44,758 bases of DNA from Nitrospirota bacterium (GTDB lineage: Bacteria; Nitrospirota; Thermodesulfovibrionia; Thermodesulfovibrionales; Magnetobacteriaceae), in contig JADFXD010000014.1 in assembly GCA_015233725.1 (NCBI GenBank), positions 1 through 44,758 on the forward strand, in the 5' to 3' direction. Made by a program: the position numbers and the translations under genes. Below the pieces are notes generated by a model. It ran no database searches, had not been told where the DNA came from, and saw nothing but the letters and a program-made list of their open reading frames with translations. Shown here piece by piece: positions 6,844-16,082 of the stretch. The stretch's first letter is position 1. Every line of letters starts with the position of its first letter.

Positions 6844-8934
6844 ATGATTAACAGGGAGGACCTCAGCGGATATCTCAACTCCAGGAAAAAGGCTGTCTCC
6901 TTCAGGGCAATATCGAAGGAGTTCTGTAAAACCAAGAAGGAGTCCAATACGCTCAAGAAGATGCTCCGGCAGATGGTCAGGGATGGCGATGCTGTTGTCA
7001 CTGCCGGCGGTCTGTACGACAAGAAGCAACAGAGCGCCATTGCCACGGGCTACTTTGAGGCCAACAGGGAGGGCTACGGCTTTGTCGTCCTGGAGACCCC
7101 GGGCGAGCGTGATATCTTCATCCCCCAGCGCAAGACAATGGGGGCGATGGATGCCGACAGGGTCATTGCCGTGATCGAAAATCCACGCAGGAGGGATGGC
7201 CGTATCGTCAAGATATTGCAGCGCGCTCATGCAAACGTCGTTGGAAGGCTGCTCTGCAAGGACGGTAAGTATTACGTACAGCCCAAGAAGCGCTCTATAC
7301 CCTTTACCATAGACATCCCGAAGCTCAAAAAGGACAAGGTCAAGGAGGGGGATACGGTCATTGTCGAAATCAAGCAGTACGACTCCGACGATGCCCCCGC
7401 CGTCGGTAAGATATTGAAGGTGCTTGGGATAGCCGATGCCCCTGTCTCTGAGATAGACTCCATTGTGGAGGAGTTTGGCCTGCCCAGGAGGTTCTCTGCG
7501 GCGGTGTCAGAGGAGGCCAGGCAACTGCCTCAGCGCATTACGCAGGACGTCATTGCAGCCAGGCGCGACCTGCGCACCCTACGCACCGTGACCATCGATG
7601 GCGAAAAGGCAAAGGACTTTGACGACGCCATATCAATCACAAAAACACCTGATGGCTATAAGCTCTACGTCCACATTGCCGACGTCGGCCACTTCGTCCC
7701 CTGGGAGTCAAACATAGACGTGGAGGCCGCCCAGAGGGGCACGAGTGTGTATCTTCCCGACAGGGTGATCCCGATGCTCCCCAAGCGGCTCTCGGAGGAG
7801 CTGTGCAGTCTGAGACCAAACAGGGACCGGTTGACCTTTACGGTTGAGATGGACTTTACCTCCGATGGTCAACGCTCAGGCGTCTCTTGCTACACCTCCA
7901 TCATCAACAGCAACGAACGGATGACCTACACGGACGTTGCGCGCATACTCATCGAAGAGGACAAGGGGCTGAGGCGTCGTTATAACTATCTCCTTGGGGA
8001 CCTTGAGCTCATGCAGGGCCTGTGTGGGGCGCTGAGGCAGCGCAGGTTGCAGCGAGGGAGTCTGGACTTTGACCTTCCCGAGCCGGAGGTCATCATCGAC
8101 CTGCAGGGCAACCTTGAGGGGATCGTGAGCGTCAAACGCAATCCCGCCCACATGCTCATTGAGGAGTTCATGATAGCGGCTAACGAGGCCGTTGCCCAGC
8201 GGATAGCCTCAGTTGCCGTCCCCTCCCTCTACAGGATACACGAGGAGCCTGATGAGAGAAAGATGATTGATATCATCAAGATTTCCCGGCACCTCATCAA
8301 TGTGGGCAAGCAGAAGTTAAGGCCGCGCGATATGTCCAGGATAATCGACAAGGCGCGCGGTGGGACCTATGAGGAGATCATCAATTATCTGGTGCTGCGG
8401 AGTCTCAAGCAGGCGAGGTATTCGCTCACAAACGTGGGGCACTTTGGGTTGGCGTCGGTCTGTTACACGCATTTTACGTCGCCCATCAGGCGTTACCCTG
8501 ACCTTGTGGTGCACAGGGTCTTGAGGGATGTCTTAGGCAACAAGCGTCTCTCTGACAAGAAGCTGAAGGCCTTTGAGGGCAGGCTTGGCGACATTGCCTT
8601 TCACTGCTCGGCCAGGGAGCGGATCGCCGATGATGTCGAGCGTGAGACCCTCAAGGCCCTCCGTGCGTGGTTGATGAAGGACATGGTTGGCAAGGTGCTT
8701 GAGGGCAGGGTCGTTGGCATCAACGCCGGTGGGTTGAAGGTGCGGCTGAAGGATTACTTCGTCGATGGCTTCCTGGATATCTCGGCGATGGTCGGCGACA
8801 ATTACGTCTATGACGAAGACGATCTGTCGATAAAGGGTGCCCGCACAAAGAAGAGGTTCTTCATAGGCGACGAAATCCCCGTGCGGATCAGCAGCGTAGA
8901 TATGCAAGAGCGTGAGGTCTTTTTCGCTATGTGA
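6844..8934 (+). CDS. rnr: Ribonuclease R (RNB-family 3'-5' exoribonuclease)
   Basis: A 696-residue exoribonuclease that degrades structured RNA. It has an N-terminal winged-helix/cold-shock region (FCKTKKESNTLKKMLRQMV, then the OB-fold YGFVVLE...DIFIP). The RNB catalytic domain begins near residue 240, with AKDFDDAI (D258, D260, D261) as metal-binding aspartates and HIADVGHFV. The RNase R/II signature H-F-T-SPIRRYPDL is at about 540-552. A C-terminal S1 domain follows (LEGRVVGINAGGLKVRL to VFFAM). The basic tail found in E. coli RNase R is absent: the protein ends right after S1. A weak purine-rich site precedes ATG. Repeat copies flank the gene on both sides. Confidence 0.95.
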   Translation: MINREDLSGYLNSRKKAVSFRAISKEFCKTKKESNTLKKMLRQMVRDGDAVVTAGGLYDKKQQSAIATGYFEANREGYGFVVLETPGERDIFIPQRKTMGAMDADRVIAVIENPRRRDGRIVKILQRAHANVVGRLLCKDGKYYVQPKKRSIPFTIDIPKLKKDKVKEGDTVIVEIKQYDSDDAPAVGKILKVLGIADAPVSEIDSIVEEFGLPRRFSAAVSEEARQLPQRITQDVIAARRDLRTLRTVTIDGEKAKDFDDAISITKTPDGYKLYVHIADVGHFVPWESNIDVEAAQRGTSVYLPDRVIPMLPKRLSEELCSLRPNRDRLTFTVEMDFTSDGQRSGVSCYTSIINSNERMTYTDVARILIEEDKGLRRRYNYLLGDLELMQGLCGALRQRRLQRGSLDFDLPEPEVIIDLQGNLEGIVSVKRNPAHMLIEEFMIAANEAVAQRIASVAVPSLYRIHEEPDERKMIDIIKISRHLINVGKQKLRPRDMSRIIDKARGGTYEEIINYLVLRSLKQARYSLTNVGHFGLASVCYTHFTSPIRRYPDLVVHRVLRDVLGNKRLSDKKLKAFEGRLGDIAFHCSARERIADDVERETLKALRAWLMKDMVGKVLEGRVVGINAGGLKVRLKDYFVDGFLDISAMVGDNYVYDEDDLSIKGARTKKRFFIGDEIPVRISSVDMQEREVFFAM

Positions 8935-8950
8935 AGAAAGAAAAGAAAAC

Positions 8951-9054
8951 AAGGAGGGTGGCTCCGCCCCCTCCTTGACCTCCCCTGCAAGGGGTCATGG
9001 ACCCCTTGACCCCTTCTTGCGGTGGCTTGTAGGTTGAGTTGGGGCGTGGGTGGA
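8951..9054 (+). repeat. Dispersed GC-rich repeat, copy C with alternative right end
   Basis: Copy C keeps the GG CT CC-centred hairpin with longer arms (AAGGAGGG... and CCCCTCCTT), then AAGGGGTC ATG GACCCCTT. After GACCCC it does not end in ATAA but switches to a TTCTTGCGGTGGCTTG segment ending GGGGCGTGGGTGG. The same alternative end is in copy D at 12555, so these form a subfamily. It follows the rnr stop and could act as its terminator. Confidence 0.85.
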
Positions 9055-9214
9055 GGCAGTAGGGTTACAGACTTTGCTATTGTGGGTTTTAGTTCTGTGA
9101 AGTAAACTTCTCTTGTTTTTTTATGATCACCTTGATTACGATACTTTAAATGAAGACAGTGTATGTTTAGAATGTCACTATTGATGGATTTATTATATAA
9201 CGGGGGGTAATAAT

Positions 9215-12200
9215 ATGAGCATTACCATAAAGATATCGGATGCTACCGATGGTAAGCATGCGGTATATATCGACGACGAATTGTCCCATCACGTCGGCAA
9301 GGACGATGTTGCCGCACTCTTGGCGGAGACACAAGAGAACCTGTGGCACACTGATCCGGTCAAAGGTGCCGAACTTGGCAAGAAGTTGTACGACATGCTC
9401 AATTGTGGCGCCGGGACGCTTCAAGGGATCATCGACGCTGCCAGGGGTTATGGCGAGGATAAAAGCCTTTATTTGCAGACGCCATACGAGTTGACGCAGT
9501 TGCCGTTTGAGTTGCTCAACAACGGGGGATTTGTCCTGCTCAACCGCAACATACACATCATCCGGCTGGTTGAGGATCGGGGCGAACGAGCTCAGATAGA
9601 ACTAAAGAAAACACCGCTCAAGATGCTCTTTATGGCCTGTTCGCCAATGGATTTGCATCCTAAAGAAGTTCTCAACTTTGAGAAGGAGGAGGAGCACATC
9701 CTTAACAGCACCGTCAAAAATAACATCGACATGACCATTGAGGACACGGGTAGTCTCGAAGGCCTTAAAGAAGCCAATATCGTTGGCAGGTTTGACATCA
9801 TCCACATAATAGGTCATGCCGATTTGGATAAGGATATGGGGTCGGTGTTTTACATGGAGGACGATATTGGCAGGCTCAAGAAGGTATCACCGGAAGATTT
9901 GTGGGATGCAATTAAGGATAACCCGCCAAAGCTGCTTTTTCTGTCGGGTTGCTTAACGGGAAGTGCCAATGAAAAGGCAAACACAGAGTCCTTTGCGTAC
10001 AAGATGGCTAAAAATGGCGTAAGATGGGTGCTTGGTTGGGGATTGCCTGTCTCTGATGATGGGGCGATGCTTATGGCTGTTGAGATATACAGGTGTCTGT
10101 CAATTGGCAAGGGGCTCGACTATGCCGTGCAAAGTGCGCGGAGGCTGGTTACAAATGAAGACAAAAATAAAGACAAAGACAAATACCACCCCTGGCCGCT
10201 CTTGAGGCTCTTTGGCGACAGGGCGCCGATAGTGCCCCTGGTTGTTGAGGGTTTGCCAATCAGGCATGTCAATCCTGTCAAGCTGAGATACACGAAATTG
10301 AAAGACAGCGACGTGATGGTGCTTGAGGAGGGGTTTGTTGGAAGGAGGCGGTACGTTCAAAGGGGTGTTAGCGTGCTCAAGGGGGCGGCTGAGAGGTTTG
10401 GGCTTTTGGTGCGCGGCCCAGCCGGAATCGGCAAGAGCTGTCTTGTCGGGAAGCTCGTTGAGCGGTTTAAGGAAAAGAAGCTGGTCGTCTTTCACGGCGT
10501 ACTCAATAAGGGAGATGTGAGCTTGAAACTGAGGAGGTTGTTTGACGAAAATAGACAGAAAGATGGTTTGGCAATTATCAACTCAATCTATGACTATGAA
10601 GACAAGATAAGAGACCTCTTCCACAATGTCTTTAAGACGCCACTCTCTGTGATAATATATTTTGATGACTTTGAACAAAACCTTGATCGTCATGGCAATC
10701 AGTATTATGTGAAAGATGAGATTAAGGATATCATCCGTCCATTTCTGGAGGCCGTTGAATGGAGTTTAGGCAACAGCAATGTTATCATATCGAGTCGGTA
10801 TCATTTTGTGTTTGAACATTATGGTGAAAACCTGCCTGCGACAAGGCTCTATGACCTCACGATCAGGTCATTTGATGGCTCGGATTTAGACAAGAAGACG
10901 AGAGACCTGCCATCTATCGCAAATAGCCCACACATTGAGCTGTATCACAAGTACGGCGGTGGCAATCCTCGACTGTTGGAGTTGTTGGACGTGATCGCCA
11001 AGGACGAGGCCAAGTACGACCTTACCGGCATTGAGGCACAGTTGCAGGGCAAGCAGGCTGAGTTCATCCGTGAGTATCTTGCGGATGTGATCGCAAAGAC
11101 TGTTGGGGATGATTTCCACAGTTTCATCCAGCGTGCCGCCGTATACGGGGAGCCTGTTGGAGCGGACGCCTTTAAGGGATTTGGCGACGGTAAGTCTTTA
11201 GAGTTCTTGAAAACAGGCGTTGATCTGACATTGATTGAGCGTGAGGATGTGGCCAGGGGCGAGTTTGTGTACTGGGTGACGCCGGTGATTGCCGATTCCA
11301 TGCTGGGTAAGTTGACGGATGCGGAAAGGCTTGAGGCTCACGGGCGGGCGTATCGATGGTATATTGATTGGCTTTCAGCCTCACCGGTACCGAATTACAG
11401 GTACATGGAGGAGGCCGTCTGTCACGCCCTTGCGGTGGGCAATGTCCGTGATGCGTGTAAGTATGCGCATGTGTTGGGGAAATACTTTTACAGGATGGTC
11501 TTATATCGGCAGGGGCGAGCGATTATGGAGAAGGTCGCCGTCAAGGTCTCAGATGCGGTGATCGATGAGGCCAAGGCAGAGAAGGATGGAGAGGTCGGCA
11601 ATTTTCTTAATGAGTATGCTTTGTTGTTATGGAAGTTAGGTGAAGCAAAGCAGGCAATTGCGTCTTACGAAAAATCCCTTGCTATATGGCTGGAAGTCTA
11701 TGGAGAAAGGCATCCAGATGTAGCTGGTTCTTATAACAACATTGGAGAAGCATGGAGGGCTTTAGGTGAAGCAAAGCAGGCGATTGCGTTTTACGAAAAA
11801 TCCCTTGCGATACGGTTAGCAGTCTATGGAGAAAACCATCCAGATGTAGCGCAGTCTTATAACAACATTGGATTGGCGTGGAATTCGTTAGGCGATGCAA
11901 AACAGGCGATTGCGTTTCACGAAAAATCCCTTGCTATCAGGCTGGAAGTCTATGGAAAAAAGCATCCGGCTGTGGCATATTCGTATAACAACATTGGTAG
12001 TGTGTTTTATACGTTAGGCGATGCAATGCAGGCTATTGCGCTTTTTGAAAAATCCCTTGCGATATTCTTGGAAGTACATGGAGAAAAGCATCCAGATGTA
12101 GCTACTGCTTATAGCAACCTTGGAACTGTGTGGAACGACTTAGGCGACTCAAAACAGGCGATTGCGTTTCACGAAAAAGCCCTTGCGATACTGTTGAAAA

Positions 12201-12451
12201 TCTATGGAGAAAGGCATCCGTCTGTGGCTATCTCTTATAACAACATTGGAGAAACATGGAGGACTTTAGGCGACTCAAAACAGGCGATTGTGTCTTACGA
12301 AAAAGCCCTTGCGATACTCTTGGAGTTCTATGGAGAAAGGCATCCAAACGTGTCGATTTTGTATAAAAACCTTGCCAATGTATATCGCAACACGGGCGAC
12401 ACGCAAAAGGCAGCCGACTGCACCGCAAAGGCCGAAGCTGCCTGGTCTTAG
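9215..12451 (+). CDS. CHAT-protease STAND protein with kinesin-light-chain-type TPRs
   Basis: A 1078-residue multidomain protein. Residues about 60-340 form a CHAT (caspase-HetF-associated) peptidase domain: DIIHIIGH with H201 and LLFLSGC with C246 give the His-Cys dyad, and VRWVLGWGLPVSD closes the fold. A STAND NTPase follows, with Walker A G401-PAGIGKS and Walker B LSVIIYFDDFEQN (about residue 485). From about residue 808 to 1070 there are six 42-residue TPRs with EKSLAI and NNIG cores. The layout effector - switch - sensor suggests a ligand-triggered protease, as in known CHAT-containing immune and cell-death proteins; the target is unknown. A G-rich stretch (GGGGGG) 7 bases before the ATG is the probable ribosome-binding site. 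It is an isolated gene between repeat copies C and D. Confidence 0.9.
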   Translation: MSITIKISDATDGKHAVYIDDELSHHVGKDDVAALLAETQENLWHTDPVKGAELGKKLYDMLNCGAGTLQGIIDAARGYGEDKSLYLQTPYELTQLPFELLNNGGFVLLNRNIHIIRLVEDRGERAQIELKKTPLKMLFMACSPMDLHPKEVLNFEKEEEHILNSTVKNNIDMTIEDTGSLEGLKEANIVGRFDIIHIIGHADLDKDMGSVFYMEDDIGRLKKVSPEDLWDAIKDNPPKLLFLSGCLTGSANEKANTESFAYKMAKNGVRWVLGWGLPVSDDGAMLMAVEIYRCLSIGKGLDYAVQSARRLVTNEDKNKDKDKYHPWPLLRLFGDRAPIVPLVVEGLPIRHVNPVKLRYTKLKDSDVMVLEEGFVGRRRYVQRGVSVLKGAAERFGLLVRGPAGIGKSCLVGKLVERFKEKKLVVFHGVLNKGDVSLKLRRLFDENRQKDGLAIINSIYDYEDKIRDLFHNVFKTPLSVIIYFDDFEQNLDRHGNQYYVKDEIKDIIRPFLEAVEWSLGNSNVIISSRYHFVFEHYGENLPATRLYDLTIRSFDGSDLDKKTRDLPSIANSPHIELYHKYGGGNPRLLELLDVIAKDEAKYDLTGIEAQLQGKQAEFIREYLADVIAKTVGDDFHSFIQRAAVYGEPVGADAFKGFGDGKSLEFLKTGVDLTLIEREDVARGEFVYWVTPVIADSMLGKLTDAERLEAHGRAYRWYIDWLSASPVPNYRYMEEAVCHALAVGNVRDACKYAHVLGKYFYRMVLYRQGRAIMEKVAVKVSDAVIDEAKAEKDGEVGNFLNEYALLLWKLGEAKQAIASYEKSLAIWLEVYGERHPDVAGSYNNIGEAWRALGEAKQAIAFYEKSLAIRLAVYGENHPDVAQSYNNIGLAWNSLGDAKQAIAFHEKSLAIRLEVYGKKHPAVAYSYNNIGSVFYTLGDAMQAIALFEKSLAIFLEVHGEKHPDVATAYSNLGTVWNDLGDSKQAIAFHEKALAILLKIYGERHPSVAISYNNIGETWRTLGDSKQAIVSYEKALAILLEFYGERHPNVSILYKNLANVYRNTGDTQKAADCTAKAEAAWS
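11640..12430 (+). repeat. 126-bp tandem repeats encoding TPRs
   Basis: About six units of 126 bases (42 codons) with high DNA identity (for example CAGGCGATTGCGTTT and TATGGAGAAAGGCATCC recur). They encode the TPR sensor of the CHAT protein. Near-identity at DNA level suggests recent expansion or ongoing homogenisation of the sensor. Confidence 0.85.
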
Positions 12452-12554
12452 ACCAACCTGCGACACAGCCTGCTCAGTGGCCAGACAGAGGTCGCCCGAT
12501 AGCCCTGGTTGTCAGACAAGCTACAGGGCAGCGGCTCGCCGATGAGCTCGAGAA

Positions 12555-12676
12555 GGAGGGCGGCGGAGCTTCTTTTCCGCTCCAGGTCGCACCGCACCTG
12601 GCCCCCCTGCAAGGGGTCACGGCCCCCTTGACCCCTTCTTGCGGTGCCTGGTAGCTTGGGTTGGGGCGTGGGTGGA
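12555..12676 (+). repeat. Dispersed GC-rich repeat, copy D with inserted palindrome
   Basis: Like copy G, it begins GGCGGCGGAGCTTCTTTTCC and carries the inserted palindrome module, here CCAGGT...ACCTGG with a longer centre. It continues with CCCCCCTGCAAGGGG and ends with the same right segment as copy C (TTCTTGCGG...GGGGCGTGGGTGG). It fills the gap between the CHAT gene and the GT2 gene. Confidence 0.85.
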
Positions 12677-12725
12677 ACCCCCCTGCTTCTTTTTTTTTCT
12701 GTAGATTATGGATTAGGGAGGTATT

Positions 12726-13421
12726 ATGGAATTATCGGTTATTATGCCGGTTTATAACGAGGGTGCCCTTATAGGCGGGGTGGTGGAGGGTTGGGTTGAG
12801 GCGTTGGATGCCCTTGGGATTGGGTTTCAGTTCCACGTCTATAATGATGGATCGAGGGATGACACGGCAGAGGTCATAGACAGGCTGTCGCAAGCGGATG
12901 GCAGGATAGTGGCTCACCACAAGGCCAATACGGGACATGGGGCGACCATCCTGAAGGGGTATCGCGACAATTGCAATGCGCAGTGGCTGTTTCAGACAGA
13001 CTCAGACGGCGAGATGAGTCCCGCCCATTTCCACAGACTGTGGCAGCAGAGGCAGGACTACGATATACTCATCGGCAGTAGAGAAGGTCGCAATGTCCAC
13101 CCCACGCGAAACGCCATTACCCTTGCCTCAAGGGGGATTGCGAGGGGTCTCTTTGGCTCAGGGATCGTTGACGTCAACTCCCCGTACCGCCTGATGAGAA
13201 GCAGCGCCTTTGCAGACTGCTTTTATAGGCTGCCAGAGGATATCTTTGCACCCAACGTGGCCATATCGGCAACGGCCTGCCTGAAAAGACTCAGGATACT
13301 AGAAATACCAGTGGCGTGCAAAGAGAGAAGACAGGGCACAACCGCCACCAAAAAGATAGTGGCAGGGGCAATAAAATCCCTCTTTCAACTGCTAAGGTAT
13401 CGCATCAGCCTGCTCGCCTAG
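12726..13421 (+). CDS. GT2-family glycosyltransferase (dolichol-phosphate-mannose-synthase-like)
   Basis: A 231-residue GT-A-fold glycosyltransferase. The start SVIMPVYNEGALIGGVV and VYNDGSRDDTAEVI bind the nucleotide sugar. TGHGATILKGY and QTDSDGEMSP provide the metal-binding D-x-D. GSREGRNV and DVNSPYRLMR follow the usual GT2 order of this subgroup. It has no membrane anchor, unlike the two-domain DPM enzymes, so it probably charges a polyprenyl phosphate for a separate membrane GT-C transferase. A candidate is the convergent membrane protein at 13577. A good GGGAGG site precedes the ATG. Donor and acceptor are not predictable. Confidence 0.85.
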   Translation: MELSVIMPVYNEGALIGGVVEGWVEALDALGIGFQFHVYNDGSRDDTAEVIDRLSQADGRIVAHHKANTGHGATILKGYRDNCNAQWLFQTDSDGEMSPAHFHRLWQQRQDYDILIGSREGRNVHPTRNAITLASRGIARGLFGSGIVDVNSPYRLMRSSAFADCFYRLPEDIFAPNVAISATACLKRLRILEIPVACKERRQGTTATKKIVAGAIKSLFQLLRYRISLLA

Positions 13422-13446
13422 TGATACACCCCTAAGAAAAGAAAAA

Positions 13447-13575
13447 AGGGGCGGCTCCGCTTCTTCGGCGCTCCAGGACGCTCCTGGCCCCCCTTTAGAA
13501 CCCCCTGCAAGGGCACCAGTGCCCTTGACCCCATAATTCTCAATCCGACCCCAGCGGCTGTAAGGAGCGATCCAA
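13447..13575 (+). repeat. Dispersed GC-rich repeat, copy E (filled site, full-length right end)
   Basis: This copy matches copy A except that 28 bases containing CCAGGA CGC TCCTGG are present between GGCTCCG and CCCCCCTTTAGAA. The second hairpin arms are AAGGGCAC/GTGCCCTT, a compensatory variant. After GACCCCATAAT it continues with CTCAATCCGACCCCAGCGG and CTGTAAGGAGCGATCC, shared with copy G and, inverted, with phage genes at 31955 and 43860. It lies between convergent genes and could serve as a bidirectional terminator. Confidence 0.9.
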
Positions 13576-13576
13576 A

Positions 13577-15256
13577 CTAAAACATGCGCATCAGATACTT
13601 GCAACTGCCGCCTGAATCACCGGAGAAGCCGATGCTGAAGCACTGTTGTGGGTCTTTTAAGTCTTTGATGGGCAAGAACTGATTTCTGACAAACCTGGTA
13701 AACTGTCCGGTGTCTCTCAGTGGCAGGCTGCCCTTGACGGAGACGTCGTGTAGTTGTTTGGCCAGTTTTATCTCAAACTCGGGGAGCAGGGTGTTGGTTT
13801 TAGCGGGGTTAGCGCCTGGATTTCCATAGCCATGTATGCGTAAGTACAAGGGGTTTTTGACCTTGTTGACGCTCAGAAACCTCTCAACAGAGAAGATGGG
13901 TTCATAGTCCCACACGTTGTGAGACTCAAAGACCAGGGGTGTCTGTGGCTGCTCATTGAGCATGGCGCTGAGGTGTTTTATCTTGCCGGTGAACTCTCTG
14001 GTTATTATGGCGTGTTGTTTCGTTGCCTCTCTAAGTGGGACAACCCCTCTGTAGATTACGATAGCCAAGACAAAAAAGACAATGGCCAGGGTGAGTTTTA
14101 GGGCGTTTATGGTCTTTGGTTTTACGTCAAGGATGGCAAGGACATTCATAAAAGCCAGGATTATGGAGAGACAGGCAACATGGAAGGCCAGCTTACCTGG
14201 AAAATCAAATCTGTTGCCAACCGGCCAATAACCATTATAGAAGACGATCTGCGATGCCACAATAACTGTTAGCAACATCAATAGGGCGATCGTCTTTGAA
14301 ATGGCAGAAAAATACATTCCCGCTCCCGTCGTACCCTTTTGCTTAAAGATAACGCCGCCTATAATAAAGACGACGGCCACAATAACAGAGGCCGTAACGA
14401 TCAAGACGGTGTTACTCACCCCCCACAGATGCAGCCTTGTAAGGATCGAATCAACGTAGGCTAAAAATACCCCAAGGCGATCCTTGAGCCCCGCGCTCTT
14501 GGAGTAAAAATCGCTCCCCCCATGATTCTTGATGACATAAGCGATCACGGCAGCCATTGCCAACCCAAAAACTATAATGAGGCTGCCAAAAAACCTGGCA
14601 TGAGAATCTAATCTGCCTCTGATAAGCAGATAAACAAGCATACAGGTTTGAGGTAATAGGATTATGAGGAAGTTTTCCTTACTGCCCATAGCAATCAACG
14701 CGCCTACTGTCATAATCAGCCAGTAGAAAACGCCGGGAAGTCTGAGGTCATCGTCATTATTGGCGCTATTTTTCAGGACAGCAAAGACCCCCGCTGCGTA
14801 CAAGGCCAGTCCCAATGCGGCGTTTATCTCTGGCGCTCCGAGCTTTGTCCAGATATCAAGCCAAAAGCCCTGCGACAACACGTAAAATGCAAAGACTCCA
14901 CCATGCACAATCCCTCCTATGTAATACTGGCTGATCCACCACAATACGCCGGTAAAGAGGGCAAACACCATCATCTTAAACAGATACCAGCCAAAGGGGT
15001 GATCGCCCCACAGCCAGCTCTCAAGGATCACGATCAACCAGTGAGCAGGTCGATAACGCGGGTGGATGTCCAGGTTTATGATCTCCGTTTTTTCTACCAG
15101 AGACGGGATATCCAGTAACGCGACGTGTTTATCTGGTCCCAGGAAGTTCATGATCTCGTGGTCGTCTATGATATACCACTGGGCACCGAGGGAGGCGCTG
15201 AAGATGTAATAGGACAGGGCAACAGAGCAGATTAGAATAAGTATAAACTTACCCAT
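13577..15256 (-). CDS. Polytopic membrane protein, possible GT-C-type glycosyltransferase
   Basis: A 559-residue protein with about ten hydrophobic segments between residues 5 and 410 and a soluble C-terminal domain (about 415-559). The first loop after helix 1 carries the acidic pair IDDHEIM and HPRYRPAHWL. A D-D/D-E in the first periplasmic loop followed by an arginine-rich motif is a layout typical of lipid-linked GT-C transferases. I do not recognise the family with certainty. The convergent GT2 gene at 12726 could supply a polyprenyl-linked sugar. It is followed by a second small membrane protein's gene upstream (15293), 37 bases away, probably the same operon. AAAGG lies a few bases before the ATG. 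Confidence 0.7.
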   Translation of the reverse strand: MGKFILILICSVALSYYIFSASLGAQWYIIDDHEIMNFLGPDKHVALLDIPSLVEKTEIINLDIHPRYRPAHWLIVILESWLWGDHPFGWYLFKMMVFALFTGVLWWISQYYIGGIVHGGVFAFYVLSQGFWLDIWTKLGAPEINAALGLALYAAGVFAVLKNSANNDDDLRLPGVFYWLIMTVGALIAMGSKENFLIILLPQTCMLVYLLIRGRLDSHARFFGSLIIVFGLAMAAVIAYVIKNHGGSDFYSKSAGLKDRLGVFLAYVDSILTRLHLWGVSNTVLIVTASVIVAVVFIIGGVIFKQKGTTGAGMYFSAISKTIALLMLLTVIVASQIVFYNGYWPVGNRFDFPGKLAFHVACLSIILAFMNVLAILDVKPKTINALKLTLAIVFFVLAIVIYRGVVPLREATKQHAIITREFTGKIKHLSAMLNEQPQTPLVFESHNVWDYEPIFSVERFLSVNKVKNPLYLRIHGYGNPGANPAKTNTLLPEFEIKLAKQLHDVSVKGSLPLRDTGQFTRFVRNQFLPIKDLKDPQQCFSIGFSGDSGGSCKYLMRMF

Positions 15257-15292
15257 TAATAGCCTTTCTTTGTAGTTCTTTGGGTACTTTGT

Positions 15293-15910
15293 TTAATGGG
15301 ATGACGAGTCTTCATCTTCCGTCCTGGATGGTTGCGTCTTGAATAGTTCCGTTTTGGATGTCGATCTCTCATCTTTGGTTGCAGAGAGATGGCTTTTGAT
15401 ATCTATTTTTATATCAAACCCGCTGGCCAGTTTGAGAATGTCGCTACCCTCTCTGTATAAGGCCACATATGCCGTCTTGATCTCCTTTTGATACGTGAAA
15501 CACGGCCACATCGCGATTAAAAATACAATGGGCGTGACGAGCTTATGCACCTTTATGGGTACTACGCCATATATCAAACCCATTGCTATATTGTAGATGA
15601 ATTTAATGGCGTATATGACAAAGCCAACAACAAATACCCCGGAAGTGGCCGCCCAGAATATAAATGCAAGCGCTGCACGTCCATTTATACCCCCGTCCTC
15701 GTTGTCCTGGAAGTTCTTGACAACCAGACCCGCTGACCTCAGGGGCGCCACAGTAATGGTATGAAAGCAGTAAAACCAATACACCACAACAGCTAGCCAG
15801 AGAAAAAAGATAATGTTTGTTATCTGACTCCTATACTCAGCCAACCAGTCCAGAGGTGCATACAATTCTCTTCCTCTCATTTTAATCTCCACGAAGATAT
15901 GGTTTTCCAT
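15293..15910 (-). CDS. Small membrane protein of unknown function
   Basis: A 205-residue protein with four likely membrane segments: IIFFLWLAVVVYWFYCF, ALAFIFWAATSGVFVVGFVI, IYNIAMGLIYGVV and LVTPIVFLIAMWP. A hydrophilic, Ser/Thr/Glu-rich C-terminal tail (about 165-205) follows. I do not recognise a family. It directly precedes the 559-residue membrane protein in the same direction, so the two likely share a transcript and may act together in envelope assembly. Confidence 0.65.
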   Translation of the reverse strand: MENHIFVEIKMRGRELYAPLDWLAEYRSQITNIIFFLWLAVVVYWFYCFHTITVAPLRSAGLVVKNFQDNEDGGINGRAALAFIFWAATSGVFVVGFVIYAIKFIYNIAMGLIYGVVPIKVHKLVTPIVFLIAMWPCFTYQKEIKTAYVALYREGSDILKLASGFDIKIDIKSHLSATKDERSTSKTELFKTQPSRTEDEDSSSH

Positions 15911-16082
15911 TTCATACCATACTATAAATTATTGATGGAGTTAATGTCAAGACATCCGGCAGGGTGGGTGCAAAATCTTTCAGGGGGCTTTGTCTAAAGA
16001 AGGGATGGGCACTGCATCCACTTGATGCGGCATAAATAGTGATTCTTACGTTATCATTTATGGCCGGGCGTTTACCACCCCC

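Noticed and set aside
11640-12430. Possible CRISPR or minisatellite from regular 126-bp repeats
   Set aside because: They encode TPR units in frame and the intervening parts are conserved, not unique spacers.
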